Translations under genes and position numbers: made by a program
Notes under the pieces: model-generated
What the model saw: only the letters and a program-made list of their open reading frames with translations
The model's database searches: none
What the model was told of the DNA's origin: nothing
Assembly: GCA_963921825.1 (NCBI GenBank)
Contig: OY997589.1
Location: 81,266,523 to 81,330,522, forward strand
Length of the DNA stretch: 64,000 nt
Direction: 5' to 3'
Source: Erodium maritimum
Taxonomy: Eukaryota > Streptophyta > Magnoliopsida > Geraniales > Geraniaceae
Shown here: positions 54,972-64,000 of the stretch, one piece after another
Numbering within the stretch: the first letter of the stretch is position 1
Layout of the letters: each line of letters begins with the position of its first letter

Positions 54972-55877
54972 ACTAATTAATCAAGACTTGATTAATTAGT
55001 TCCATGGGCCTTGGTTGCATGGGCCTTTCATGGGCCTCTTGGAACATGGCCCGTGGCCATTTCCAACGAGGTCCCGTGATTCGTTCATCGCCTCCAAGCC
55101 TTCCATACCGGAAATGTCCAACATTATCCGACGCGATCAATCCCAAGACTCCAAGCCTTGTCTCGATCCGTAAAGTCCTATTCACTTACGGGCACATGAC
55201 CCAAAACCCAGTTTTGGTCATGTCCCGAGACAACTTCCTTTTGGCCATTCTCCATAAATGTGTCAATGAGTTTCATCCTCCGGTGTGACCCTTAGGTTTA
55301 TGCATGTCAATAGATCAACGTAAAATCCCATTTTACTTGATCCTATTTAAGTGGCAACTAACGAGACTTTAGTATTGCCTGACACTGCATAACGAATCGA
55401 CCCTGTCGATTCTAACCTTTCCGTCATCCCTGTCATTATCCTTTTATCTCCGATATCCTGATTGAGATAAGGCATAGAGCCGTCATCCTTATTATTCTCA
55501 ATCAATGTTCCTTGATATGTGAGATGACTAAAGATATGATACCCAGTATCATGTGCATGGCCATGCTATTCTTTCAGTCACTCTCGATCAAGCGGCCGAG
55601 AACCGATATCTTTCTCATACCTCAGTATGAGGGATAAATCCCTTAGCCGTCTTTCGTGTCACTCATGTAGCCCGTCCCCAAGCCAATCCTGGCCGTTATG
55701 GAAGCCCTGTTACGGACAACGTTAGGCTCAGGTCAAACTCAGTTGTTGACTACATAGCGATCACAAAGACTCCTTGGTCTAAGGATACATGACAAGCTAC
55801 GACACTGAATATGTTCATGACTTAATCTATGGCACATATTCAGGGCGGGTCGTCCAATATCATGTCCCACATGATAT
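54972..55877. ncRNA. Cluster of short perfect hairpins, several with 3-base CCN loops
   Basis: At least eight: 54972-55000 (14-bp arms, 1-nt loop), 55195-55222 (CATGACC/AAAAC stem with one bulge, loop CCA), 55313-55342 (GATCAA/GTAAAAT with one bulge, loop CCC), 55394-55412 (GAATCGAC, loop CCT), 55536-55552 (ATGATAC, loop CCA), 55614-55631 (CTCATAC, loop CTCA), 55805-55843 (CTGAATATGT, 19-nt loop) and 55857-55877 (ATATCATGT, loop CCC). Stem sequences differ throughout. No coding region is present. On the minus strand the small loops read NGG. It is probably leader or other structured RNA of an antisense LTR element. Confidence 0.5.
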
Positions 55878-57250
55878 CTATGATCAGACTCCAGAATCCC
55901 ATTCCAATGACTAACAGAACGTAAGCCATAAAGAGCCATCTTTCATACTAGTCGCTTCTAGTGGAGCTTTGTTGACTAGGGACCCATCGAGTGTGATCTA
56001 TCTCGATCTATGGTTCTATTCGCATGGTGGGCATAGATCAGAGCACACATCGATATATTACTCCAACACATAAGTAATATAAAGCCGCTTTAATTTTATT
56101 GCTAACGATGATATATACATTTGGACATTTAGGATTGAACTACGGGCACTAAGACTAACATGCCCTTGTATAGGACGGCGGTGGATCATTCACCATTGAT
56201 CTCTTCCTAGTCGTTCCGTGGAGGTTTTTCCCTCATCGGTGCTTCCGTTGACATCCAACGGATAACAGATTCTTCCATATTTCCAATGGTTCAAGGAAAC
56301 TTACTCGGTGGTAGTCGAAGAGAGTCCGCCGTTGTAGGTCGGTCCTTAGACTTATGACATATCAACTCATGGGGGAGTTTATGGCATATTTGGTGTTGTG
56401 GCTGGATTCTCCCTGTGGAGTATACAAGGTCCCCATCGTGTCAGACAAATTACAGTAGGACAACGAGATGACATACGAGAAGCATTTGGTGTTGTAGGGC
56501 ATGCTTGTTGTGGATCTATATATTGTAGTAGTGGACGGGGTGATCGAGATAGGGGGGCCGAAGTAGAGGCGGTAGCGTGATCGCATAGATCGCTACAAGA
56601 GTTTGAGAGAGACCATAGGTTTTAGTTTTAGTTTATTTATTTATTTTACCTCTCTTAGTTATTAATATCTTAATAATATCATTATGTTTTTAAATTTTTA
56701 TTTTATTATTTTCTAATAATTCTAATAAAATTTATTTTTTACATTTACTACGCATTCATATTTTCTTTTAAATTGACTTGTTGACATTACTCTAAGATTG
56801 TCTTTCGACAAAATACAAACAAGTGCATCAGGAATAATAAAACATGACCATGAATAAGGTTCACCACAACCTGTGGAGAATGATCCTAGAGACATTTGTC
56901 TCCTTTGCCCATTGTAGCGATTGTCGAATTTTTATAGCCTCAATCATGGAAGGGGATACAATACCCGATGATAACGCCATTTTGTCCATCCACAACCAAC
57001 CCAAGCTCATTCATGCATATAAAATCCCAGGCCGACTGATTTTTATGTTGAAAAATAGCTCCATCTGTGTGCATTGAGAGCCAGGTCGGTGGGGGAGGGG
57101 GTTGTCCATCCAGGAGAGGGACGATTTGTAGTGGTTCCCGCCTTTTGTGGTTTCGCATTTGCTTCCTTCCAGGAATGAAAATGTATCATTGTTGTAAAGA
57201 CCTGTTTATTATTTCGATAATTTATCGTAAGAGACGTCGTTGATTTGGGG
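55878..57250. other. Non-coding DNA, no gene recognised
   Basis: Continues the retroelement-like text to about 56170, then mixed sequence (56170-56590) with short frames and AT-rich DNA (56590-57250). No tails, inverted ends or protein motifs found. Confidence 0.4.
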
Positions 57251-57328
57251 AACGAGTCGATTATTGGTTCGATTGCAAAAAAAGGGGGGGAAAGAAAAGA
57301 AAAGAAAATAAATATATATATATATATA

Positions 57329-57690
57329 GGGAAGCAATCACGTGCGAACCCCCCTTACGGTGCGAACCTGCGAACCTCAAATCTGGTTTACGGAAATAGC
57401 GAACATGGTTTGCGGAAAAAAATGTTTGAAAAAACAGCATTTTTATGTTGAGAAAATATATGGTTTGCGAAAATAGTGTATCTGGTTTGCGGAAATAGCG
57501 AATAAGGTTTGCGGAAATAAGCATCCCAGTTTGCGGAAAAGAAGTTTGAAAAAAAAGAATTTTATCTTGAGAAAAATATGGTTTGCGAAAACACCGCAAA
57601 CCGAGAACACTGTTTCCGCAAACCAGATACACTGCACAAGCAGGTTCGCACGTTCGCACCGTAAGCCATGGTTCGCACCTGATTGCACCC
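57329..57690. mobile_element. TIR element inserted in a (TA)n microsatellite, 362 bp
   Basis: Ends GGGAAGCAATCACGTGCGAACC and, inverted, GGGTGCAATCAGGTGCGAACC; the similarity goes on inward (TTACGGTGCGAAC in both arms, about 45 bp). TA runs border both sides (57311-57328 and 57692-57746). The interior repeats GGTTTGCGGAAA about six times on the plus strand, then the inverse TTTCCGCAAACC. No coding sequence. TA-run targeting is known for some plant MITEs such as Micron; membership is not claimed. Confidence 0.75.

Positions 57691-57746
<56 letters not shown>
57691..57746. repeat. (TA)n microsatellite
   Basis: About 27 TA units directly after the TIR element. A shorter TA run on its left side suggests one original microsatellite split by the insertion. 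Confidence 0.95.
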
Positions 57747-57749
<3 letters not shown>

Positions 57750-57750
<1 letters not shown>

Positions 57751-58844
57751 AAGGATCAGGCCTGGCGCGCAGGCCAGCCTGACCCAGCCAGTCCTTGGGC
57801 CGTGAAGCCCACTGCGTCGTCGAGACCCATTTCAGTCCCAGGCCCGAGCTATAAGACCCATCTTTTTAGGATTTCAGCTCATTTGGTCGAGCCCTCATTT
57901 CCTCACGCAGCCTAACCTCTCCCGATTCCCTTTCTTCTCCGTCGAACCCTACTCCTCCTCTCTCCTCAGATAACGCCGACCACTCCCGACCTCCATCTCC
58001 GGCGTCATTTCCTCCCATCCGGTCCGTCCAGCCACGACTGACATCTATCTCCCTCTCCCGATCCTCCATGCCCTACTTCCTCGTCGCCGCCTCTTTTCCA
58101 GCGCCACCCGAGACCAGCCGCGCCGTCTCTCGCCCTCCCTCTCTTCCCCGTTCAACCAACCACCGTCGAAGTCCTCGACCGAGCTTCTCGCCGGCGAGTT
58201 TGACAGATCTGGGACGGAAGCCACATCCGTCCGGATCTGAGACGAGCTTCCCGCCGTGCTCCACCGTGTCCGCCGTCTCCCTCCACCGCTCTCTCGACCA
58301 CAGCCGCCTCCGTCACCCCTTTTCCCCCTACAGTGAGTCCCTACCACCGTGAGGCCTTGGCCGACCAGACTCGAATCCGTGCATCTCTTTTCCTTTTGTT
58401 TCCTTTTTCCCGAACGATTCCAGATCTAGGCATTGTGAATCAGATATCAATTTGAGATCTGGGCGAGTTGAAACGGATTTTGTTGATTTTTGAAAGAAAA
58501 GGAATTAAATTCAGTTAAAGACTTAAATCAATATGGATTCAAAATGGCTTTAATTAAAATCAGATTTTGGAACCTCGAACGAATAACCTGACTATTAATC
58601 GGACTTGGAACGGGACAAAGCGGAACAATGAATCGGACCTCGGGAATTGTGCCCTAAATTCGTGCATCGGGATCCGTGCCTCGGGTAACGTGCGCCGGAT
58701 TCTAGGGTCGGGGCTCGGGTACTCGAACTCGATTCGTCGTTTATGCCCGCTCTTATCCCGTTCAAGTTTAAAAGGCAACGTATTCAATTTACTTTGAGCC
58801 TTACCGGATCTGATCGTAAGTTTGAACTGTTAAAAACCCAGACT
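57750..58844 (+). other. GC-rich then mixed non-coding DNA leading into LTR-like copy B
   Basis: 57780-58380 is CT-rich on the plus strand, like a 5' UTR, with short frames on both strands and no recognised domain. 58380-58844 reads continuously into the repeat and has TCGGGT/TCGGGA words. It may be the 5' part of the same LTR, but it has no counterpart before copy A. Confidence 0.4.
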
Positions 58845-60691
58845 ATACTCCGCCCGAGAAGACGGAGTTGGCCCGGACTTCAGCAGCTCGGAGAAGTATT
58901 AGAGGAAGACCGCAAGGTAGGGGAAATACTAAACTCCTCGCGCAATTCAATACTTAGTATGCCTATTAGGTTAATAAAATCGGAAAGGTCCTAGAATTGC
59001 ATATAGGATGCGAATAACTAGAATAATCGTCTTTCAATTACTAATAATCGGACGTGTCTAGTATGCATGCTTAGGATGTGAACAACTAGTTAACTCGCTT
59101 CCAATACTTGGGAAATTGATTTACTGGTAGAGAGGCCGTGATGAGCCCTCGGATTAGTTGTGTTTGCCTCACTTGTATTGTTTGCTTAGTTTAAGATAAA
59201 TTACGGGTCTAACGGAACTAGATACATTGCATGCTTGATTGATAGAGTGGATGATTAAATGATTGGATGATTGATTGCATGCTTGATCGATAGAATAAAT
59301 GCTTGAATGATTGAATGGATGATCGAGTATGACTGATTGTGCCAAAGGGTACGATCAGGTGATCGATGGACTAAGGGAATGTGGTTGGTAAGTATGACGG
59401 TAAGTGTGATTGTGGGTATGAATCCTCTGTGGTGTGTATTGGTGAATTCATGAAATTCTAAGTTTGATTGTGCAATGTGTCGACCTGTTGGTCTCTTGTG
59501 TGTGGTTGATCCTGCGGGATATTGGTTATGGACCCTGCGGGGCATTAATAGGATGATCCTGTGAGATAATGATTATTGTTGATACGGTATGGTACCTACA
59601 CCGTTGAGGAGTCCGGTGTAGGATGAGATAATGATTATTGTTGATACGGTATGGTACCTACATCGTTGAGTAGTCCGGTGTAGGATGAGATAATGATTAT
59701 TGTTTATATGGTATGGTACCTACACCGTTGAGGAGTCCGATGTAGGATGAGATAATGATTATTGTTGATACGGTATGGTACCTACACCGTTGAGGAGTCT
59801 GGTGTAGGATGATATAATGATTATTGTTGATACGGTATGGTACCTACACCGTTGAGGAGTCCGGTGTGGGATGATATAATGGTTACTTATTGATTCACCC
59901 AAGTGTATGTGTCCTGCGGGAACATTACCTTGGTTCCCTATGACATATGGTACTTTGTGGGCATTTCCGGGAATCCCGACGATGAGCGTCCCTCAGGGAT
60001 GGTTTCCGGTAGCCCCGATGTATTTGCCACCTCTGGACCGAGGGAAAACCTGATATGATACGAATACTCTTGTGGATCGGAGTATGGGATCCGAGATGAC
60101 ACAAGAATCTATTCGTGGATTGGAGTATTAAGGATTTGAGTTATTGGCGTGATATTCACGAGTTCCCATTTTAGTAGCTATCAAATCTTTACAACGCTTT
60201 TCACTTATCCTCCTGGAAGTTACCGTTTTCTTTGAGAATGCGATATTGATATTATCTTGTCTATTTTACCGCATTTTTTTTATTTAGAAGCATTAATTAC
60301 AATATGGCCATCGGGCTAAAGAAGTTTATTATTTAATTGGAGGTTAAATAGTTTATGATTTTCCCTACTGAGCGTAAGCTCACCCTTTTTTGTTTTATCT
60401 ATTGTTTGTACAGGTGTGCTTGATGAGTAGTGGATTCGAAGCTCGAGAGCTTCGGGATAGTCTGGGTGTTCTGTCTTAGAGACGTTGTGGGTCTTTATGT
60501 CGAACCCTGTGTTTTTACATACTCTTTATGGAGCTTGACTCCTCATTACTTTTTGGAACACTTGTTATTTGAGTATTTAATTGGAACCTATTGAGCATTT
60601 GAATCGGTGTTATTATTCTTTATTATTATTATTTAATTTTCAAATCAAGTCACGTCTCGAGTTCGGTCAAAACCGGATTTGGGGTGTGACA
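58845..60691 (+). mobile_element. LTR-like repeat, copy B (3' end at 60691)
   Basis: Same order of blocks as 1690-3546, ending GGATTTGGGGTGTGACA. Point differences and small gaps run along the whole length, so the two copies are old sisters. They are 57 kb apart in the same orientation, with unrelated flanks (TTTCTAGCC and ATTGTAGCA), so they are not the two LTRs of one intact element. Confidence 0.55.
59565..59880. repeat. Minisatellite, five copies of a 62-bp unit
   Basis: GATAATGATTATTGTTGATA followed by CGGTATGGTACCTACACCGT and TGAGGAGTCCGGTGTAGGAT repeats with few changes. Copy A has this unit only once (2340-2400). Confidence 0.9.
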
Positions 60692-61620
60692 ATTGTAGCA
60701 AGATCCATAGACGCCGGTATTACATGTTCCTCATTCCACAAAAAATCATTCATTTTCTTCCATAAATTCTAGAGCCAAAGGAGCATCTCAAATTTGAAAT
60801 CGTTGCTAGGGAGTTGGAGGATTTTTAGCCACCTCACCTGAAAATCCATTCAGGGGGAGGTCCAAAAGATCCCAATAATCCCTAGCATACAGCTAGTGGA
60901 GCAGTATGTGGGATGTGGATTCGGGTTCTATTAAGCATATAGGACATAGAGGTGATATCGGGACACAACTTGTGTTGAGATTTACGACCACCTATAAAGA
61001 GTTTGTAAGGCACTGCCACAAGAAAATCTTAATACGAGGATGAGCTTTGACATTCCAAGTATCGTTCCAAAAAGACTCCAAACCTGTAGGAACCAGTCCC
61101 CTTCATATGTTGAAGGGTTCGATAGCCAGTCTTCGTAGTGTAGAGACCCTTTTCATCCTCCGCGTAGTATCAGCCATCTTCCACATGAGATGAGGAGAGG
61201 GGATGGTAAGGATTAATTCTTGGTCCCTGTTGTTAAAAGTAATTTTGATCTCCTCCTTATTCCACGCTCTTCTTCCCAAGATAAAAGAAGGAGTTGACGT
61301 GCTACCCCACCAAGTCACCTAAGTCCATTTGGACCGAAGGGTCACTCTACGTTAGCCAAAGATCCCCCAAAAATTTTGTACAGGTGCTTTCGTGAATGGC
61401 CCTCCGAGCCCCATCAATATGCAAAGTTTGGGTAGTCCGAATATTAGTCCACAAGAAGCTCGGATTAGTCCCCTTTCCAGCCGATAGAAAGTTACCATTC
61501 GGGAAGTAACGAGCTCTAAAAATACGAGATACCAGAGCATCCAAATTCGTCATAAATTTTCAACCCATCTTACCAAGCAAGATCAAATTAAAGCCCTATA
61601 GATTACGAAAACCCATGCCT
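60692..61620 (-). pseudogene. LINE ORF2 C-terminal fragment (after the RT domain)
   Basis: Minus-strand frames 61553-61347 and 61318-61103 show the segment that follows RT in plant LINEs: GGMGFRNL, then DALVSRIFRARYFPNGNFLS and NPSFLWTNI, then EDEKGLYTTKTGYR-like text and the zf-RVT region toward 60900. Several stops and frameshifts. It begins right after the LTR-like copy B, whose insertion probably cut it. Confidence 0.7.
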
Positions 61621-61632
61621 CCACTTTTCTTT

Positions 61633-62040
61633 TGAATTTTCCTATTCGATATCTAGGGTTCTACTTAGGCACGGATCCTCATAAGCTGGCTTCTTGGACT
61701 CCAATCGTGCAAAAGTACAAGACTTGTTTGGCCTTGTGGAAGACTAAATTGTTTAATTTGGAAGGAAGAATGGTTTTGATAAGGTCGACACTCTCTTCTC
61801 TTCTAGGTTTTTACTTGACCCTAGTTCAGGCTCCAAAGTCCGTGATTAAGGAGGTGGAATCATGGTAGAGACGGTTCTTATGGAACGGGAGTTGGAATCA
61901 TGATTAAGATAGGTTGGACAATAGTTTGCGAAGCTCTATACGTTGGGGGTTTTGGAATCAGAAGGCTTGAACGCACCGATATGTATCTTGGCTAAATGCT
62001 ATTGAAGATATATAGATGAGGAAGACTTATTATGGAAGAG
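61633..62040 (+). pseudogene. LINE ORF2 fragment (end of RT domain)
   Basis: Plus-strand text reads RYLGFYLGTDPHK, KYKTCLALWKTKLFNLEGRM, VLIRSTLSSLLGFYLTLVQA and PKSVIKEVESW, then RRFLWNG, and in another frame GGFGIRRL. These are the C-terminal RT landmarks of plant LINEs. It overlaps the minus-strand fragment in motif content (GGFG and GGMG), so the two come from different LINE copies lying head to head. Confidence 0.7.
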
Positions 62041-62590
62041 TCATTTGCGATAAATGTGATTGAAACTGTAGAGATTGTTAGCTACAAACATTCATTTTCA
62101 AAACTAGCAATGAGTGCAATCCGATTGCTTATGAGGGATGTCATTCCGTTTGTTGTGTTCGTTGCTTGGATCTCAAGCAACTTGCATTGTTTTTATTGTT
62201 TTGGTATTTTAAGGCTATGATCCTTATTTTTAATGAATTCTTGATCACCTGCAACCGTGTAATTTCTTCTAAAATTTTAAATTTCAAATAAATTATCTTC
62301 TATGCATATAAAATAGACTCTAACTAAAACGATTCAATCTAATTCCACCGTATATGCTTTTATGGTCAGCTTCATTCGACCAATTCGTGATTCAAAACTT
62401 GACAGGGAGTCATGAGATGACTTTACTCTTGCCGAAATTAATAGTTTTACATCGTATCGAGTATGTGGTCAACGCCAAGTGGGGTCACCATGACCTTCTC
62501 ATGGTCCCATACTATTCTAAAAAAAAGTTAACAATCACACGCTCTTAAAAGACTTATTACTAAACGGTATCCAATTGTACTAGATCGCGT
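62041..62590. other. AT-rich DNA with an LTR-leader remnant
   Basis: No gene. 62420-62575 matches 48456-48640 (GGTCAACGCCAAGTGGGGTC, CTCTTAAAAGACTTATTAC), with an ATCGTATCGAGTATG word where a primer site would be expected. Confidence 0.4.
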
Positions 62591-63082
62591 CTCACGCGCC
62601 CCTCTTCCTGAGGATAACGCTATCCCATTGGCGACGTTGTGATCTCTTCTTTCTCCTCCTCATCGACGGACGGCTGTGTGAGCGTGTCTGAACCTCGGCC
62701 ATGGTTGTGGGCTTCCTATTCCGCCTCTCCAACCCCTGTCACTTGGCGGGTGTAGCTGGCTAAGGCTTCACCTATCATCCTCTCTTCGCTTCAGGTGATT
62801 CCTCTCGATCCCTATTCTTCTAATGCTTGTTGTCCCTTCTGGTTTTCTACGATGTGGCTTTGGTTTGGGGTTTCCTCTTGTGATCGATTGCGAGTGGTTC
62901 TTATCCAAAAATCTTGCCGGAAGTTTCCCCCTCCTACGGATATTGGTATTCGATTGTGAGGCAATAACTTCTGGGAATATTGATGCTAGTCTGCTTTTGC
63001 CTGATTTTATTCTGTGTCTTATCCTTGGAAGTGTGAGTTTCTCTCCTCTTCAGCTCCTCCTCCTTCTTCTTCTTGCGCTTGC
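62591..63082 (+). other. 5' UTR-like region of the terminal LINE
   Basis: CT-rich text with short frames, leading without a break into the ORF2 start at 63083. The expected ORF1 is not recognised here. Confidence 0.35.
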
Positions 63083-64000
63083 ATGGCAGCTAATTTCATG
63101 GTGCTGGCCTGGAATTGTCAGGGACTAGGTAAGGATGTACACAAGCACGAGCTCAAGGGGTATCTCAACCTGTTTCGTCCATCAGTGGTCTTTATCTTTG
63201 AAACGTTTTTATCAGACGATGCCTTGAAAATCCTCCTACAAAATCTTGGCTTTCATGGGGGTACATGGAAAGAAGCTAATGGCCACCAGGGAGGGGTTGC
63301 GACGTTCTGGAGTGATGGCCTAAACATCAAAGAGGGGCGATGTACGACCCATTGTATTGACATATGTGCTACCTCGCTGGGGAGAGAGGAGTTCCGACTT
63401 ACAAGCATTTATGAATTAGCAAATCAGTCGAACCGTCGCCAAACGTGGAGATTACTAAGGGAACTCGCAGGTGATAGTAGGGGGACAAATGGGTGTTTCT
63501 TGGAGATTTCAGCTGTATTCTCCATCCATCTGAAACTAAAGGCGGTAAACCATATCTGAACCAGCTCATTCATAGTTTTAGAGAAGTTATTGAGGAAATT
63601 GGTCTTGAAGACATGCAGATGAAGGGCTACCAGTTTACTTGGTATAGAGGGAAGGACCCCATGAAGAGGACTGAGACTAAGCTGGATAGGGGCCTTGTTT
63701 CCTCCGCTTTTAGCAGGACACGCCTCCTTGTCAAATCTAGGCTATTCAACGTATGATCACAAGCCTCTACTGATGGACTTGGAAAAAGAACATGATGTAT
63801 GCAGACCTAAAAGTTTCAAATTTGAGAACATATGGGCGGAGGGCCCACAATGTGGCCAAATCATCCAAGAGGAGTGGGCTCAAGAAGACGAAAGTTCTAT
63901 GCAAGACAGCATTAAGAGAGTGTCCTCGGCTCTCTACCAATGGGGGAGGAAATCTTTTCAAAACTACATTTAAGAAGACTAAGTCGTGTCAAAAACGATT
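63083..64000 (+). pseudogene. LINE ORF2, endonuclease domain, partial at the window edge
   Basis: Starts ATG at 63083 (MAANFMVLAWNCQGLGKD), the usual opening of the APE-type endonuclease of plant LINE ORF2. FLGDFSCILHPSETKGGKP appears in another frame from 63493, and YQFTWYRGKD marks the middle. The catalytic end near 63750 reads TYDHKPLLMDL where SDH is usual, so Ser is replaced by Tyr. RPKSFKFENIWAEGPQC follows. Two frameshifts (about 63485 and 63715) and a stop at 63971 disable it. The RT domain would lie beyond the window. Confidence 0.8.

Noticed and set aside
1690..60691. One giant LTR retrotransposon with copies A and B as its two LTRs
   Set aside because: The copies are 57 kb apart, well diverged, have different flanking bases and enclose host genes, so they are independent insertions.
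60692..62040. Twin-priming inversion of one LINE
   Set aside because: Both pieces contain the GGxG motif region, so their motif content overlaps; one inverted copy would not have it twice.

Overview
The window is nuclear DNA of a flowering plant, most likely a eudicot. The evidence is split genes with GT-AG introns, plant-specific protein families (a CYP72A cytochrome P450, a PBL28-type receptor-like cytoplasmic kinase, a WAT1/EamA membrane transporter), LTR retrotransposons with tRNA-Met-type primer sites, plant-type LINEs and PIF/Harbinger elements. There are no operons, no bacterial signals and no RNA genes that I could recognise. The species cannot be named from the sequence.

Three host genes appear intact. 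(1) A five-exon CYP72A P450 on + (9286-19298, 518 aa) has introns bloated by LINE insertions. (2) A seven-exon receptor-like cytoplasmic kinase on - (40645 down to 35200, 361 aa) has a 3.6-kb intron holding a complete LINE insertion and a MITE. (3) A seven-exon WAT1-related transporter on - (51158 down to 48684, 350 aa) has a foldback element in intron 2. All three reading frames join cleanly through the proposed splice sites.

The rest is mobile or repetitive DNA. 1-3546 and 57750-60691 hold two copies of a long non-coding LTR-like repeat with different internal minisatellites. 4300-5485 and 49996-50430 are related long-TIR foldback elements. 5807-7517, 10281-11408, 14056-15837 and 36162-38627 are LINE insertions that keep ORF1 and a 3' tail but have no reverse transcriptase. 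20111-26261 is a Ty1/copia element (TSD CTTGA) with decayed coding regions and a leader holding stem-loops with a common loop sequence. 30113-31997 is a gag-only Ty3/gypsy element (TSD CAGGC). 32731-34880, 38843-39152 and 43764-48452 are PIF/Harbinger-like elements with TTA/TAA target duplications. 43011-47450 is a threefold 1,480-bp tandem array that runs across one of those transposon ends, followed by C32 and C19 tracts. 54972-55877 is a non-coding stretch rich in short perfect hairpins with three-base loops. The window ends in a LINE ORF2 (63083-64000) that runs off the edge.

The genes show no joint pathway. P450, kinase and transporter are neighbours separated by transposon nests. The most unusual material is non-coding: the two hairpin-rich leader-type regions, the recurring ORF1-only LINE structure, and the identical tandem array built across a transposon boundary.
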